Translations under genes and position numbers: made by a program | DNA from: Plasmopara viticola | Taxonomy: Eukaryota; Oomycota; Peronosporomycetes; Peronosporales; Peronosporaceae | Assembly: GCA_001695595.3 (NCBI GenBank) | Contig: MBPM02000018.1 | Location: 744,001-808,000, forward strand | DNA length: 64,000 nt | Reading direction: 5' to 3' | The notes under the pieces: generated by a model | What the model saw: the letters and a program-made list of their open reading frames with translations, nothing else | Database searches by the model: none | Told to the model about the DNA's origin: nothing | Shown here: piece by piece, positions 21,831 through 31,616 of the stretch | Position numbering within the stretch: position 1 is the stretch's first letter | How the letters are laid out: every line of letters begins with the position of its first letter

Positions 21831-24800
21831 ACTGACATCTCTCAGCTTAATGGCTTAAACACCCAATATTCTCGCTAACCTTTATAAAAACGATTGCTTC
21901 GTTCTTCGCTTAGGTTTTTATTTGAGATCAGTGTCTTTGCAGAAGCTATTTGTTGACTTTGCGAGAAGTTGACTAAGTGTAAGTAGCAGTCCTCCAGGTT
22001 GAACTTGAGATGAAAAGAAAGGTAAAAAGTACATCGTTTTATCGAAAAAAAGCTTACATATTAAAGGTAAGTTTGGTTTTTTTTCAAAACAAGAAACATT
22101 ATTAAGTTGTGTAAACCCTCGACCTCTCAAGACAATTGACGCACTCAGCATTGTGGTCGTCCTTAGTTATACTTTAATCCTCACGACTCTCATTCTGATA
22201 AAAATCCTGAGATGCCCCCGGTACCGGCGCAAAGTACCGCACTCACTCTAACTGGTAGGGTGGATACAAGCAAACATACAGCGATTAACATAGCCCATAG
22301 TGTCTGCTGTATTTACCATAAGTCCTCAAAGCTGTGCAACATTAGAAAGATACTAAGGGAAGCAGCTTCCTGACGCAATTAATTGATCTCGCGCTGAGAT
22401 GAGCAGCGGTCGATCCGGCTGCAGACCTACATATTCTACAATAAGAAAAGCTAATTTTCTTTCACAGATGCCTAAAAATTTGCGCTCTCCCCGATGGAGA
22501 CACAAATTGGTCGTCAAGGTCGACCCCGGCAGCAATTTTAAGCGCTAAATCTTTGCAGTTTTCATCAATACATGACTCCTAAACTCAGCGATTTTTACAT
22601 GTAAAATCTGTAGTGCTTTCATAAGCGCCAAAAAGTTCGCGTAAAGCGGCGCAGATTCTACGCTTTACGGATCCCAGGGGGACACTGTTCTGATTTGTAA
22701 GAAAAAGCTCTAAAGTAAGCCGCGATGTGAGTCGCGCATTGGGATTCGGTAGGAGTGACTTCACATCCGTGTACGGAGCTTTTATTTTCAGCGCCTGGTA
22801 CCGAAATCGTGACATCTCCGATATGATAAACCTTCGATAAATTGACCGAGCAAAATTATATTAAACGTTCATGTACGTTCTATTAAATCATGATAGTATC
22901 AGTACCCTGTAACCATATTTGTCTTTTGGTAAATACGACGCTCAGTCAAATTCTTTAGCGGGATTACATGTGGTCCTTACCACACGCACACGGCTGCCTT
23001 TATGTCGTGCTGGAACAATTTGTAAGCCAAAAAATCGTACATGCCGCGCAAGGAGTGGCATCCGAAGAACCTTCACGGTACACAAAAGATGATTATGCCA
23101 TGGCTTGCATCGGCCGCGTGATACCTATTAAAATAATTGTCTTCCTGATTAGACGCGCTTATAAAGCGGCGGCACTCGGCGGTGACTGAATCACGATGCT
23201 CGTCACTTGTTATGGAGGTCACTCGCTCACTCTACTCATCCATGAAAGATACCGCGATTTTTCGACTCTGACTCTCTTTTCTTCTTTCTGCCCCAGCGCA
23301 AGTCTGACCATTCACAATTGCATCCCAAGTCGGGTCTCGACCCCGGACTCGCTGACTTTACTGTCGTCCAATTGCAGCTAAACAGCAAGTCTAATATACA
23401 CTCCGAAAAAAAACGTTGTTCAAAACCATTTGTCCGCTTTTCGCAGCCTTAGCGAACAAAGTGCCAGATGACTGCTCGCTGGAGGACCTGTGGCACTACC
23501 CATCAATGTCATCGCCCGGGATATGAGGCGTCTGCAAATCACCGCACAGATGAGAGCTGTAGGCATATTATTTCGGCCTTAGAGCAATTAAAGGTTCCTT
23601 GTTCTACTTTAACTTATCGCAAAGACTCTTCAATGAGCAAATCACTTCCGAGTCGTCTCTCACGGCGCATGCGCCGACTTAGTGGAAGCTGCAGCCCCAC
23701 CACAGAGGTGAGTTTGGGTGTCGAGGCCGAAGCAACCTTTTTCAGGATTATCTTCATTGCCAGTAAAAAATCAATACGACTGGCAGCCTTCTTCAATGCC
23801 CGTTTGGTCAATTTTATGATTGAGCCAATTTCCCTACAAAAACATAAAGCGATAGACTCTCATTCATTGTAACCCAAGGATCATTGGGGGGCGTAACGAG
23901 TTGTAACATAATGTTAATCTTTCGTAATAGTATCTGGCAAGGAACCTTAAAGTAATGATGACTACTGATGCACTTTGTCGGTGTTCCGTATTGGTTGTTC
24001 AGAGTATTTAAGATAAAACCAAAGTGAATGCAAACGGTCTCGAATATTCCGAAAACAAGGCTTGGATTAGACGTTTAACAAGAACAATCTGATTCAGAGC
24101 GACTTTAAGTAGAATCGCATATGCTTTTTAAATTAGGTCTTGCGTAAAGGTCTCACTATTTGGTGACTTTATCTCAACATTTGATAATTAGCCACCGTTA
24201 AATTACATAAAATTTTAAAAAGTTATGTAAGAAAAAGTGGCGTCGGCCAGTGTTGAGCCTATCTCGGACAAAATGTTGACAGATTTCGCCCATCTTAATT
24301 CCGTCCGCGCCGTACACAGCCGTAATAGCTGCTACCTTTACTAAGTGCCACTTTCGGTGGCGGGTCATTCTTTTTATAACGGTCAGTCGTATGGCAAGTA
24401 GCCACACGATACTCGTTGACATTTCACTTCCTACTACAGATGTTGAAAACACAATATGCTAACAAATGTCGTTTAATTTTTTTTGTGCAATTTCAAGAAC
24501 TACAACTCCGATTGGGCAATTTGTACGGCGCTCGTTATGTCAACTGAAGCCAGCTCGTTTGCTAAGTGTTGACGGAAAATCTTCTCTATAGTTGAGCTGC
24601 CCAGCAAGGACAAATTCGTTTCTTGCTTCTGATAGGTACTTTTCCTTAATTACGGCCTATCCAACGTGGTCGGCTGTGGGAATTTGGTTTCTCAAATGTT
24701 GACGAGGGGCACCCCGACCGCGATCGACGTACAAACCGTACATCATGTTTTCCATTGAATACGACGATTTCTCTATACTTTAGTATACGCAATCTTTAGG

Positions 24801-24987
24801 CTGCGTGACGGCAACCCATGGAAGCATGCTCTAAAAAAAGCATTGTCGCAGGTGATTGAACAATTTCGTAGTACAATTGCGATGATTACAGATTAACAGC
24901 ATACTCGAGAGTATCACGTCGTCGTAGAATTCATGTAGATAGTTTCTTGCGACGCCGCCAGCCATCAACGGTACATGTACGTGTAGT

Positions 24988-25314
24988 AAGTATTGTATTG
25001 TATTGTATTACGTTATCGCGTTGCCAAATTATGCGCGTGCTAGGCTCTATGGCTAGTCCACGGCATAGAGTGGTGTCCGCATACGTCGGGTCTCGTTCGG
25101 CGGGCAGTGCAGCCAGCACTGAGGCCGTGAGGGTCTTCCATTATTTTGTGTAGTTCTGACTTGGTAAGAGCCCAGGTGGCGCCCTGGTGCTGGAGACCGT
25201 CGCGTCGAGGGTGAGACCCGTTAGAGACCTGCAGATACCCGAGAGCACCTACCCGAAGCGCGCGAGCATTTAGCCCCCGCGCTTGGAAGGAGGGCGTCAC
25301 TCCAACCTTTTCCG
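24988..25314 (-). repeat. SINE-like repeat, copy 1
   Basis: A 327-bp unit in inverted orientation to 60601-60930, more than 85% identical by eye over the full length. On its own strand it starts CGGAAAAGGTTGG and ends in a short (AATAC)n tail, here seen as the plus-strand run GTATTGTATTGTATTGTATT. A discrete unit with sharp 5' boundary and a simple-repeat 3' tail is typical of SINEs or of 5'-truncated LINE ends. I do not see a clear pol III A/B box pair. The open frame both copies share is probably not a gene. Confidence 0.75.
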
Positions 25315-25931
25315 AAAAGTGTAGTACGTACCTGCCCTTTATGCGCCCCATGCACTCAGGCTTTTTATATGCACCGAAAATGACTTGTAATTGAAACTCA
25401 GACCACGATATCTGCAAGTTGAAGGAGTCGAACGCGTGAGTACGAAGTATGCATAAAAGATCTGTACTGTAAAACTTTGTATCGAATGCACACATAAAGA
25501 CTAGCAATAATACGTGTCTACTGGGCCCTATGCCCTAATTTTGGCCACCTCTAATATCATATCTCTATTACTAATGCATGTAAAAGATTTGCCTTTCCAA
25601 TCCGTACACTTTTTTGCAAGAAAAGTGGCGCTAAAACCCTTACACATTGCTAGCTTGCAACGTTATCGAGAAACTCAATTTCAAGTTAAAATCTCGCACT
25701 TATTCACTCATTGATTGACTTTTACATTGAAATGAACCTCTTTTTACAGCGCTCTCGCAGCACCACATCAAAGGAAATATGACCACAAGCGCTAGCATCG
25801 TCGCAGCAGTCGCACTATTTACTTATGCAGCGTGCCTTCGGGGACAGGACTGATGTTTTTCTTCTCGAGAACGCAGATCTTAAGCACCTTAAACAGCTCC
25901 GTCTTTCCAACCTCGTCTCAATTTCAAATAA
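25315..25931. other. intergenic, no feature seen
   Basis: Sequence between the SINE-like repeat and the 3' end of the PH-domain gene, including its probable 3' UTR. Nothing else is recognised. Confidence 0.5.
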
Positions 25932-26873
25932 CTAAATCCATACGCCATCGTCTTCTTCAGCAGCAGCGGCAATGTCAGCCTTAGATGACTCAGCACGCTG
26001 TACAGGGTTGTGGTCACTACCGTTGCTCTTCACAGACGCCTCTTTCTTCATTCGTGCAGCGCCATACGAGACAGAGAGCTCAAGCGTAAGAAACCACGAC
26101 ATCTTTTCTTCGGCAGAGTCGAAACACAACTTGATCGTGCGGCCACGATTTAGTGAGCACACAACCCCAAAGCGCTTACCATTCCACTCGTCGACAGCAC
26201 GAATGAGTCCAGAGAGCGCAAGTTCCGCCTCGTCGTCTTCTGACTCATAACAGCTAAAGCTATCGTGCTTGATCACGACGAAAAAGCGCGTCCAGACGTC
26301 GTCGTCAGTGAGGCAATGGGCCCAACCTTCTTTGCTCGTGCGATTCTGATTCGTACGTGGTTTCTTGACAGCAGCCGAAAGTACTGCTAGCCACGCAGCG
26401 TAGGCCAAGCGCGTGTCGGCAATAAGTCGCACTTCTTTCCCATTCACCAAATGGAGCGACAGTCCATTCTTCTCTGTGGTGAGTGCTGTCACGTCGACAA
26501 ACTCAATCACACCGCGTGCGCCTCGACTTGTGTCCTCGCTGTCGAAATAAGTCAGTACCTTACCATTGAGCGTAAAGTATCGCCGCGCCCACGACCGCAG
26601 TGTCTCCTTCTGCTTTCGCATCCAGCCCTGCATTTGGATCTCGTTCTCGTCTGACATTCCAGAGCTCTCGGACGACGAGCTACCGCGCATCATGTTGCGA
26701 AGACTGCGGCCAGTTGGAGGCATAGCGAACACTGCGGTGGGACTGAAGTGTGACTGTGATGGCAACAAGCAAGTGCACCCGAATGTCCAGCTGGCTTGAC
26801 TGTGAAAGAGGGAGTAAAGAACCGAACTGGAGTAATCTACCGTTGACGACAGTCCACTCCTAGCCTCGAGCAT
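25932..26873 (-). CDS. tandem pleckstrin-homology (PH) domain protein
   Basis: Single-exon gene of up to 313 residues. PH domain 1 spans about 80-170, starting MQGWMRKQ and WARRYFTL and ending in a helix with the near-invariant tryptophan W161. PH domain 2 spans about 181-268 (EGWAHCL, VWTRFFVV, ending KMSWFLTL with W260). A short charged tail follows. PH domains commonly bind phosphoinositides or proteins at membranes, so a membrane-recruited adaptor is likely; no catalytic domain is present. The first ATG (26873) has A at -3. A second ATG at residue 51 (26723) would remove a Ser/Cys-rich leader that looks like translated 5' UTR and may be the true start, giving 263 residues. The gene is divergent from the CHCH gene, with about 200 bp between them. 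Confidence 0.88.
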   Translation of the reverse strand: MLEARSGLSSTVDYSSSVLYSLFHSQASWTFGCTCLLPSQSHFSPTAVFAMPPTGRSLRNMMRGSSSSESSGMSDENEIQMQGWMRKQKETLRSWARRYFTLNGKVLTYFDSEDTSRGARGVIEFVDVTALTTEKNGLSLHLVNGKEVRLIADTRLAYAAWLAVLSAAVKKPRTNQNRTSKEGWAHCLTDDDVWTRFFVVIKHDSFSCYESEDDEAELALSGLIRAVDEWNGKRFGVVCSLNRGRTIKLCFDSAEEKMSWFLTLELSVSYGAARMKKEASVKSNGSDHNPVQRAESSKADIAAAAEEDDGVWI

Positions 26874-27071
26874 AGTAAAGCCAAGTGAACGGCAGAGAAC
26901 ATACAGAGGACCTTGTAGTTTTAATATGTCCGATTAATCCCGTGAAAACCGATCGAAGACGTTTTCAATCGCAACTTGCAGCCAGCCGCTAAGCTGACGC
27001 CCACTAACTGCAGATGTATTCATTTAACAAGGAATTCATTTCATTCAGGTCTCTTACGACCACCGTAGTAG
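26874..27071. promoter_or_regulatory. shared divergent promoter region
   Basis: Only 198 bp separate the start codons of the PH gene (minus) and the CHCH/LEA gene (plus). On the plus side TCATTTCATTCAGG (about 27038-27050) resembles the oomycete initiator and lies about 20-35 bp before the ATG. On the minus side GTTCACTTGG lies just before the PH start. A shared bidirectional promoter is inferred. Confidence 0.45.
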
Positions 27072-27763
27072 ATGAAGCTAGTATTTGATCTGAAGGTCAA
27101 GAAAAGTGCGCCGTTTTGCGATGGACATGGAATGCCAACGATGGGTGCGACACCCCGCGCCGCTTCCCCACCGGCGCCGTCTATGGTGTCGCTCCCAATC
27201 CTCATTATCAATTAGTTGCAGTACAACTCACAAGGAAGATGAACGCATACGCCGAGTGTCAAGAACAGAAGGACCGTGTCAAGGCCTGCTATGGTGGGTG
27301 GTTTCAGAAGTTGTGGGGTGGCTCGTACGACCGCCACAGCTGCGAACAAGAGACGGAGGACTACCGTCAGTGTGTACAGGTGCGGTGACTGTCTGGTTTG
27401 TTTATGTCATCTGTGGTCCTTACGGTAATATTTTTGCAGGATGTGATGAAGCGCAATAAGGACCAGGGAAAGCGCAAAGTGAAGAACACTGAAAATGACT
27501 GGATGGACGGAGTCAAGGATAAATCGAATGAATTAAAGAACAGAACGAACGAAGCAGCCGAAGAGGCCAAGGGGCGCGCTCGCAATGCACGAGACCGTGT
27601 CCGTGACGGGAAGGATGAAGCGGAGGGCAAGCTGAAGAGCACAGCGTCAAGTGTAACGTCGAAAGTGCAAGAAACGGCCGACTCGTGGGCCGACAAAATC
27701 AAGGGCTTTGGCAAGAAGGCGGAAAACAAAGCTCAAAACAATTACTATGACGACGATGAATAA
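27072..27763 (+). CDS. twin-CX9C (CHCH) protein with LEA-like C-terminal tail
   Basis: Proposed three-exon gene: 27072-27144, 27222-27379 and 27440-27763, 184 residues. Introns are 77 bp (GTGCGA...TTGCAG) and 60 bp (GTGCGG...TTGCAG); all three exons join in frame and the two donors look alike. Residues 37-75 form a twin CX9C motif (C37/C47, C65/C75), the CHCH fold whose members are usually small proteins imported into the mitochondrial intermembrane space through Mia40. From about 90 to the end the protein is a lysine/glutamate/alanine-rich amphipathic helix resembling group-3 LEA proteins, ending NNYYDDDE. Intron 2 is well supported because the frame resumes exactly. Exon 1 is less certain: an alternative start is the ATG at 27239, giving 154 residues with the CHCH motif intact. 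The family within CHCH proteins is not recognised. Confidence 0.75.
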
Positions 27764-30556
27764 ATTAGATCATGCGGCTTTGCTATTCAATGAGCAAAGG
27801 CAACTTCGGATGATGTTGTTGGTGCAATGCCTAGGAAAATAGCGCACGAATGCATATGATAAAATTTTTATTAAATCTCGATCGTGTTTGGTTTTACTTG
27901 GTTTCATCGATCATAAAAGGTGAAAACTGTACAATAATGCTTTGGCTTGATACGTAGATCGATAGTTTCCTAAAACCTTCTTGAGGCATAGCTTTAAAGT
28001 TACGACCAACCAGGTTTGAATACCGAAATAGATGTAAGAAAAGGGGTTGCACAATTAATGTATGAAGTAATTCGGCTGTTAAATTTAGCGGAAATATACA
28101 ATCTTCATCTACTGATAATGATACTGATCGTATACCTGCCACAGGTCGCGATCTTAAGTGACGATCCCAACATAAATATCGTATTAGTTTCGGGACGTAT
28201 ATAACTATTTCACTTTGCTTGACTTGCGTCATACTACGCCTGGATAGTGTTCGAGCATTCAGGTAGTGCTTTAGCATTAGTCAGTACTAATTATCCGTTT
28301 TCAATATCTGAGCTTGTTGTTATTCTTTTTCGGTCATGATATTCATTTTTAACACAAAATTTTTGCTACGAACGTGTTCTCAGACACAAACTTCTTATAC
28401 ACGACTCTTTTAGTTAATCAAGCAACGTGGAAGGCTGAGCTCAGCAAGAATATTGTTTATCCCTTTTCCATCAAGCGCAATGTGATGGCACCAATAGAGC
28501 GCGCGGGTTGGCTATACAAATCACGTTGAACGGCCTGTTACCTGTTAAGACTTGAGGTTTACATCTCCCAAGAACGCAATTTTGCTCTGATTGGCCATGG
28601 GCCTTTGGATAGTCCGTTGACATGTCCAGTCTGGTATTAAGTACTCTTTTAGAGAGACATGATCTCTAGAGATATGAATGAAGAAGCTATTTTCTTTTCG
28701 CCGTTGCACAGCCGACGAATGGGCCATTTTTTTCCCTCAAACAGAAAAGCATAAAATAAGTGCCGCCAACCGAGTCCCTCGACAGTTTGAGCACAAAGTT
28801 TGTACTAATAATTTGCCAGCAGCGTGGTGGCCGTGTAAGCTTTCACTTACTGTGTCCGCATTCAACAAGATATACCTTGTATGTACGTCAACTCACTCTA
28901 CAGCTTTACTATCAATAATGGTACATTACCAAGCCATACGTCTTATATAATCGAGATAGCTGTATCCCAAGCCTCATAAAGGATACTATATCAAATTTTT
29001 AATTCAAGTAATCGCAACACGTGGACAGTCATCGTTGTAATACAACAGCCTTAACCGAGGGCCGATATAGCCTCGCGCCTTAGTGCCTAGTGCATACAAC
29101 TGCTTGTCAAGCCTTTGGCATTCCCGATTTCCAGAGGTTTTGGTAAAATTATGCACATGTAATATCGCGCATATACGCCACAAATTAATTTCGGTCCAGA
29201 CGAGTTCTTAGTTCCAACATGAGCTAATTCACAATTGTGGTGACGCAATGCTGCGTCAGTACGAGTATTCTGCTTTCCTGTCTTGTATGTTTATTTCATT
29301 TCGGAGTAATCCATCGCAATACAGGAGAGCAACTTGGTCAACCTCTCCGAGAGGTGAGGCTGTTGTGTCGCAGTCCGTTGTGGAGCGTTTTATGCGCAGA
29401 TAGCATAAAGCTTAGAGCATAGTATGTAAATGTCAATTTGACGAAACAAGCTACCATTTTGATCTTTTTAGCAGCCTCACAGCATCTACTTACAAAAGAA
29501 AAAATGCGAATCGTCACATACAACTCTTAACAGTCGAGTTTTGAACCGATAGACTACGTTTGGCTCTTGTAACTGATTTTCTCAACGCTTAGTAATGTCG
29601 GGTTTCCAATATATATTCACCTTTTTCCAAGGTCACACAAACGCCTAGCCACTGCTATCTAATGATTGGCTAGTGCTAATTTATTTTCTTAAGTCCTTTT
29701 GGCTGGTTGATTGAAAATGACGTCGTCCTTAGCTCTACTCCAAAATGAATATTGTGTCTGCGCCGAAGACGTACTCATCGACACAAGAGTAAAGCTTAGT
29801 AGTGCGCATGCGGTCTAGCACTGCTCACAAGTATATAATCTTTGAGTTTTTACGTCTGATCTTCCGTGGTCTACACAAAGACGCTGACAAAATTAGTCTT
29901 TGTATACGTAGTATGAGACCTGAACAATTGCGTCACTCGACGATTAAACGTTGAGGGTGTGTCCGAGCCCTTGGACTATGATGAAGTAATCCCTGAGCAT
30001 ACAACATGAAAGTGCTTGGTAAATGATTTGCTACTCTCTTCCATAAAGGCTGCTATCACCCGTCAACTGGGAACAGTGCTACCTACGCTGCACATCCCGT
30101 CATGCTGTTTTGCAGCCATTAATCATTTGAAAAATGGAGTCTTTGCTAAAAGGGTGGCGGCCTTTAGCACATTAAGCTTTAATCGATGCTTCAATCACCA
30201 ATTGGCGTTTGGACACAAAATGCCGGTTTACAATGAGGAAACTCACTTTTATAGCATGTTTCCCATCGCCTTTCTCTAAACGAATGCGTGGATGGCGTTA
30301 CACTGCTCTTTTGGTATAGGCCACTCCAAGTCATGCAAGTTTTTAGAAAAATAATTTCGTGTGGTTGTGCTAATTACATTCGTACAAAATAATTAATGTA
30401 GTACTAACGAAAGTAGCTAAAGGCATATTATATCTTTATATACTTCATCAAAAGATATCAATATCTATTAATTTCAAATCTCCAATTACTGCAAACTAAA
30501 TGCCGCAATAGTGTCTTCCTAGAATCTTCATATAATAGTGACGGAAAGCTGATCTA

Positions 30557-30618
30557 TGAGCAAGACAAGCTTTCCATGTAGTCTTTTTAAGCTCTACATG
30601 GAGAGCTTGTCTTGCTCA
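30557..30618. other. 25-bp inverted repeat hairpin
   Basis: Left arm 30557-30581 and right arm 30594-30618 are reverse complements at 24 of 25 positions, with a 12-nt spacer (TCTTTTTAAGCT). The stem starts TGAGCAAGACAAGC. It lies in non-coding DNA about 1 kb upstream of the glycosyltransferase gene. Such length and perfection are unlikely by chance. Candidates are a small-RNA precursor, a miniature inverted-repeat element remnant, or a cruciform. Confidence 0.75.
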
Positions 30619-31602
30619 AGTCAAGCATCTATTGTCAAGGCGATATCTAGGCTTATCTTGGCTTCACCCATGTCAGCAACTCCCCTTCTAGAACGGTAAA
30701 TGGCCGAAAGATATATCATTTTTCGTCATGTCTTCCTTACCAATACAAAACGCCTTGCTCAATGAGTGCCCTAGATCCTCCGATTTTTAATACAGATCAA
30801 CAGTCTAGACGAGGCGCTCCACACTACTCGATATATCCCCTGTGTCGCCCATTTTTCTACTCGACTGTGATGCTCCGTGTTGCATTAGTATATGCAATAG
30901 CCGACATCTACATCGATGTCCAGCAATTGCTCATTAGTGGCGCAGCTAGCGGAATATGCGCCACTCTATACGCATCAGAAGTTCAGCGCCCCACATTCCT
31001 CAATTAATCACCGGCTTTTTCACGTCGGACATACAGCGGGCGGGCACATTACGGCTATTGGGAGGTTCTGATCTTTAAAAATCGTAATTTAAAGCCGAGT
31101 TTGCCATTCCTGCTTTGACGAGCCTTGCTCAGTAGATAACGTGCCACGCCAAGTCTCTTCCATTCGTATCTATATCTAACGTTCCAAGTGAAACACTGGG
31201 CCAAATAAATTAGCAAGATTTTCGCGCTGACCCGTATATGCGCTCGCCTTGAAAAAGCTCTACCAGGAGCAAAAGTAAGCATTTCTGATTCACAATCAAC
31301 CCTAAACGATACCCAGGATAAGGTAAACACCTCCTCTGTGCAAGGTGCTGCGATTCCCCGCCACACTTAATAACCGAGTCGTAAATGCTACGCTCGGCAT
31401 TCCTGGGAACAAGAATTTACTTAGGTAAGCTTTCAAATAAACACAACTTGTAGGTGACACTTAAAAAATCCAACGCATGTGGCATATTTCGAGAGACTGG
31501 AATTTATGACACGTGATAGGTTCGAGGCGACTTGTCACACGTCACAGTTTATTCTTAAAGGGGCGTGATACCATGGCGCTCAGCTCCTCAATCCATCAAT
31601 CT

Positions 31603-31612
31603 TCATTCTTTG
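31603..31612 (+). promoter_or_regulatory. possible initiator element of the glycosyltransferase gene
   Basis: TCATTCTTTG fits the oomycete initiator core but sits only 5-14 bp before the ATG at 31617. If transcription starts here the 5' leader is very short and the out-of-frame ATG at 31573 is not transcribed. If it starts further upstream that ATG would precede the main start. Confidence 0.3.
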
Positions 31613-31616
31613 TGCG

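Larger units (their letters stand above)
12720..24987. other. 12-kb gene desert with repeat relics
   Basis: No intact gene is supported in this AT-rich region. It contains relics of three diverged repeat families (13795-13905 with 17645-17745; about 16800-17000 with 21630-21830; 19955-20045 with 2350-2450), a reverse-transcriptase fragment near 14560-14700 and hairpins at 20348-20393 and 21585-21632. Other open frames are short and carry no motif I recognise. Confidence 0.6.
27764..31616. other. gene-free stretch with one long hairpin
   Basis: No gene is supported between the CHCH gene and the glycosyltransferase gene. An AATAAA-like sequence overlaps the CHCH stop codon region. A strong inverted repeat lies at 30557-30618. 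Other frames are short and without motifs. Confidence 0.6.

Noticed and set aside
23320..23375. tRNA-like T arm around GGGTCTCGACCCC
   Set aside because: The loop is not TTCGA-type and no acceptor or anticodon arm can be folded around it.
23468..23872. 134-codon frame in the gene desert
   Set aside because: Basic low-information composition, no domain, no expected neighbours; likely chance.
27106..27459. 117-codon frame overlapping the CHCH gene
   Set aside because: It lies in a different frame from the CX9C-encoding exon, starts at GTG, runs through the proposed introns and has no recognisable domain.
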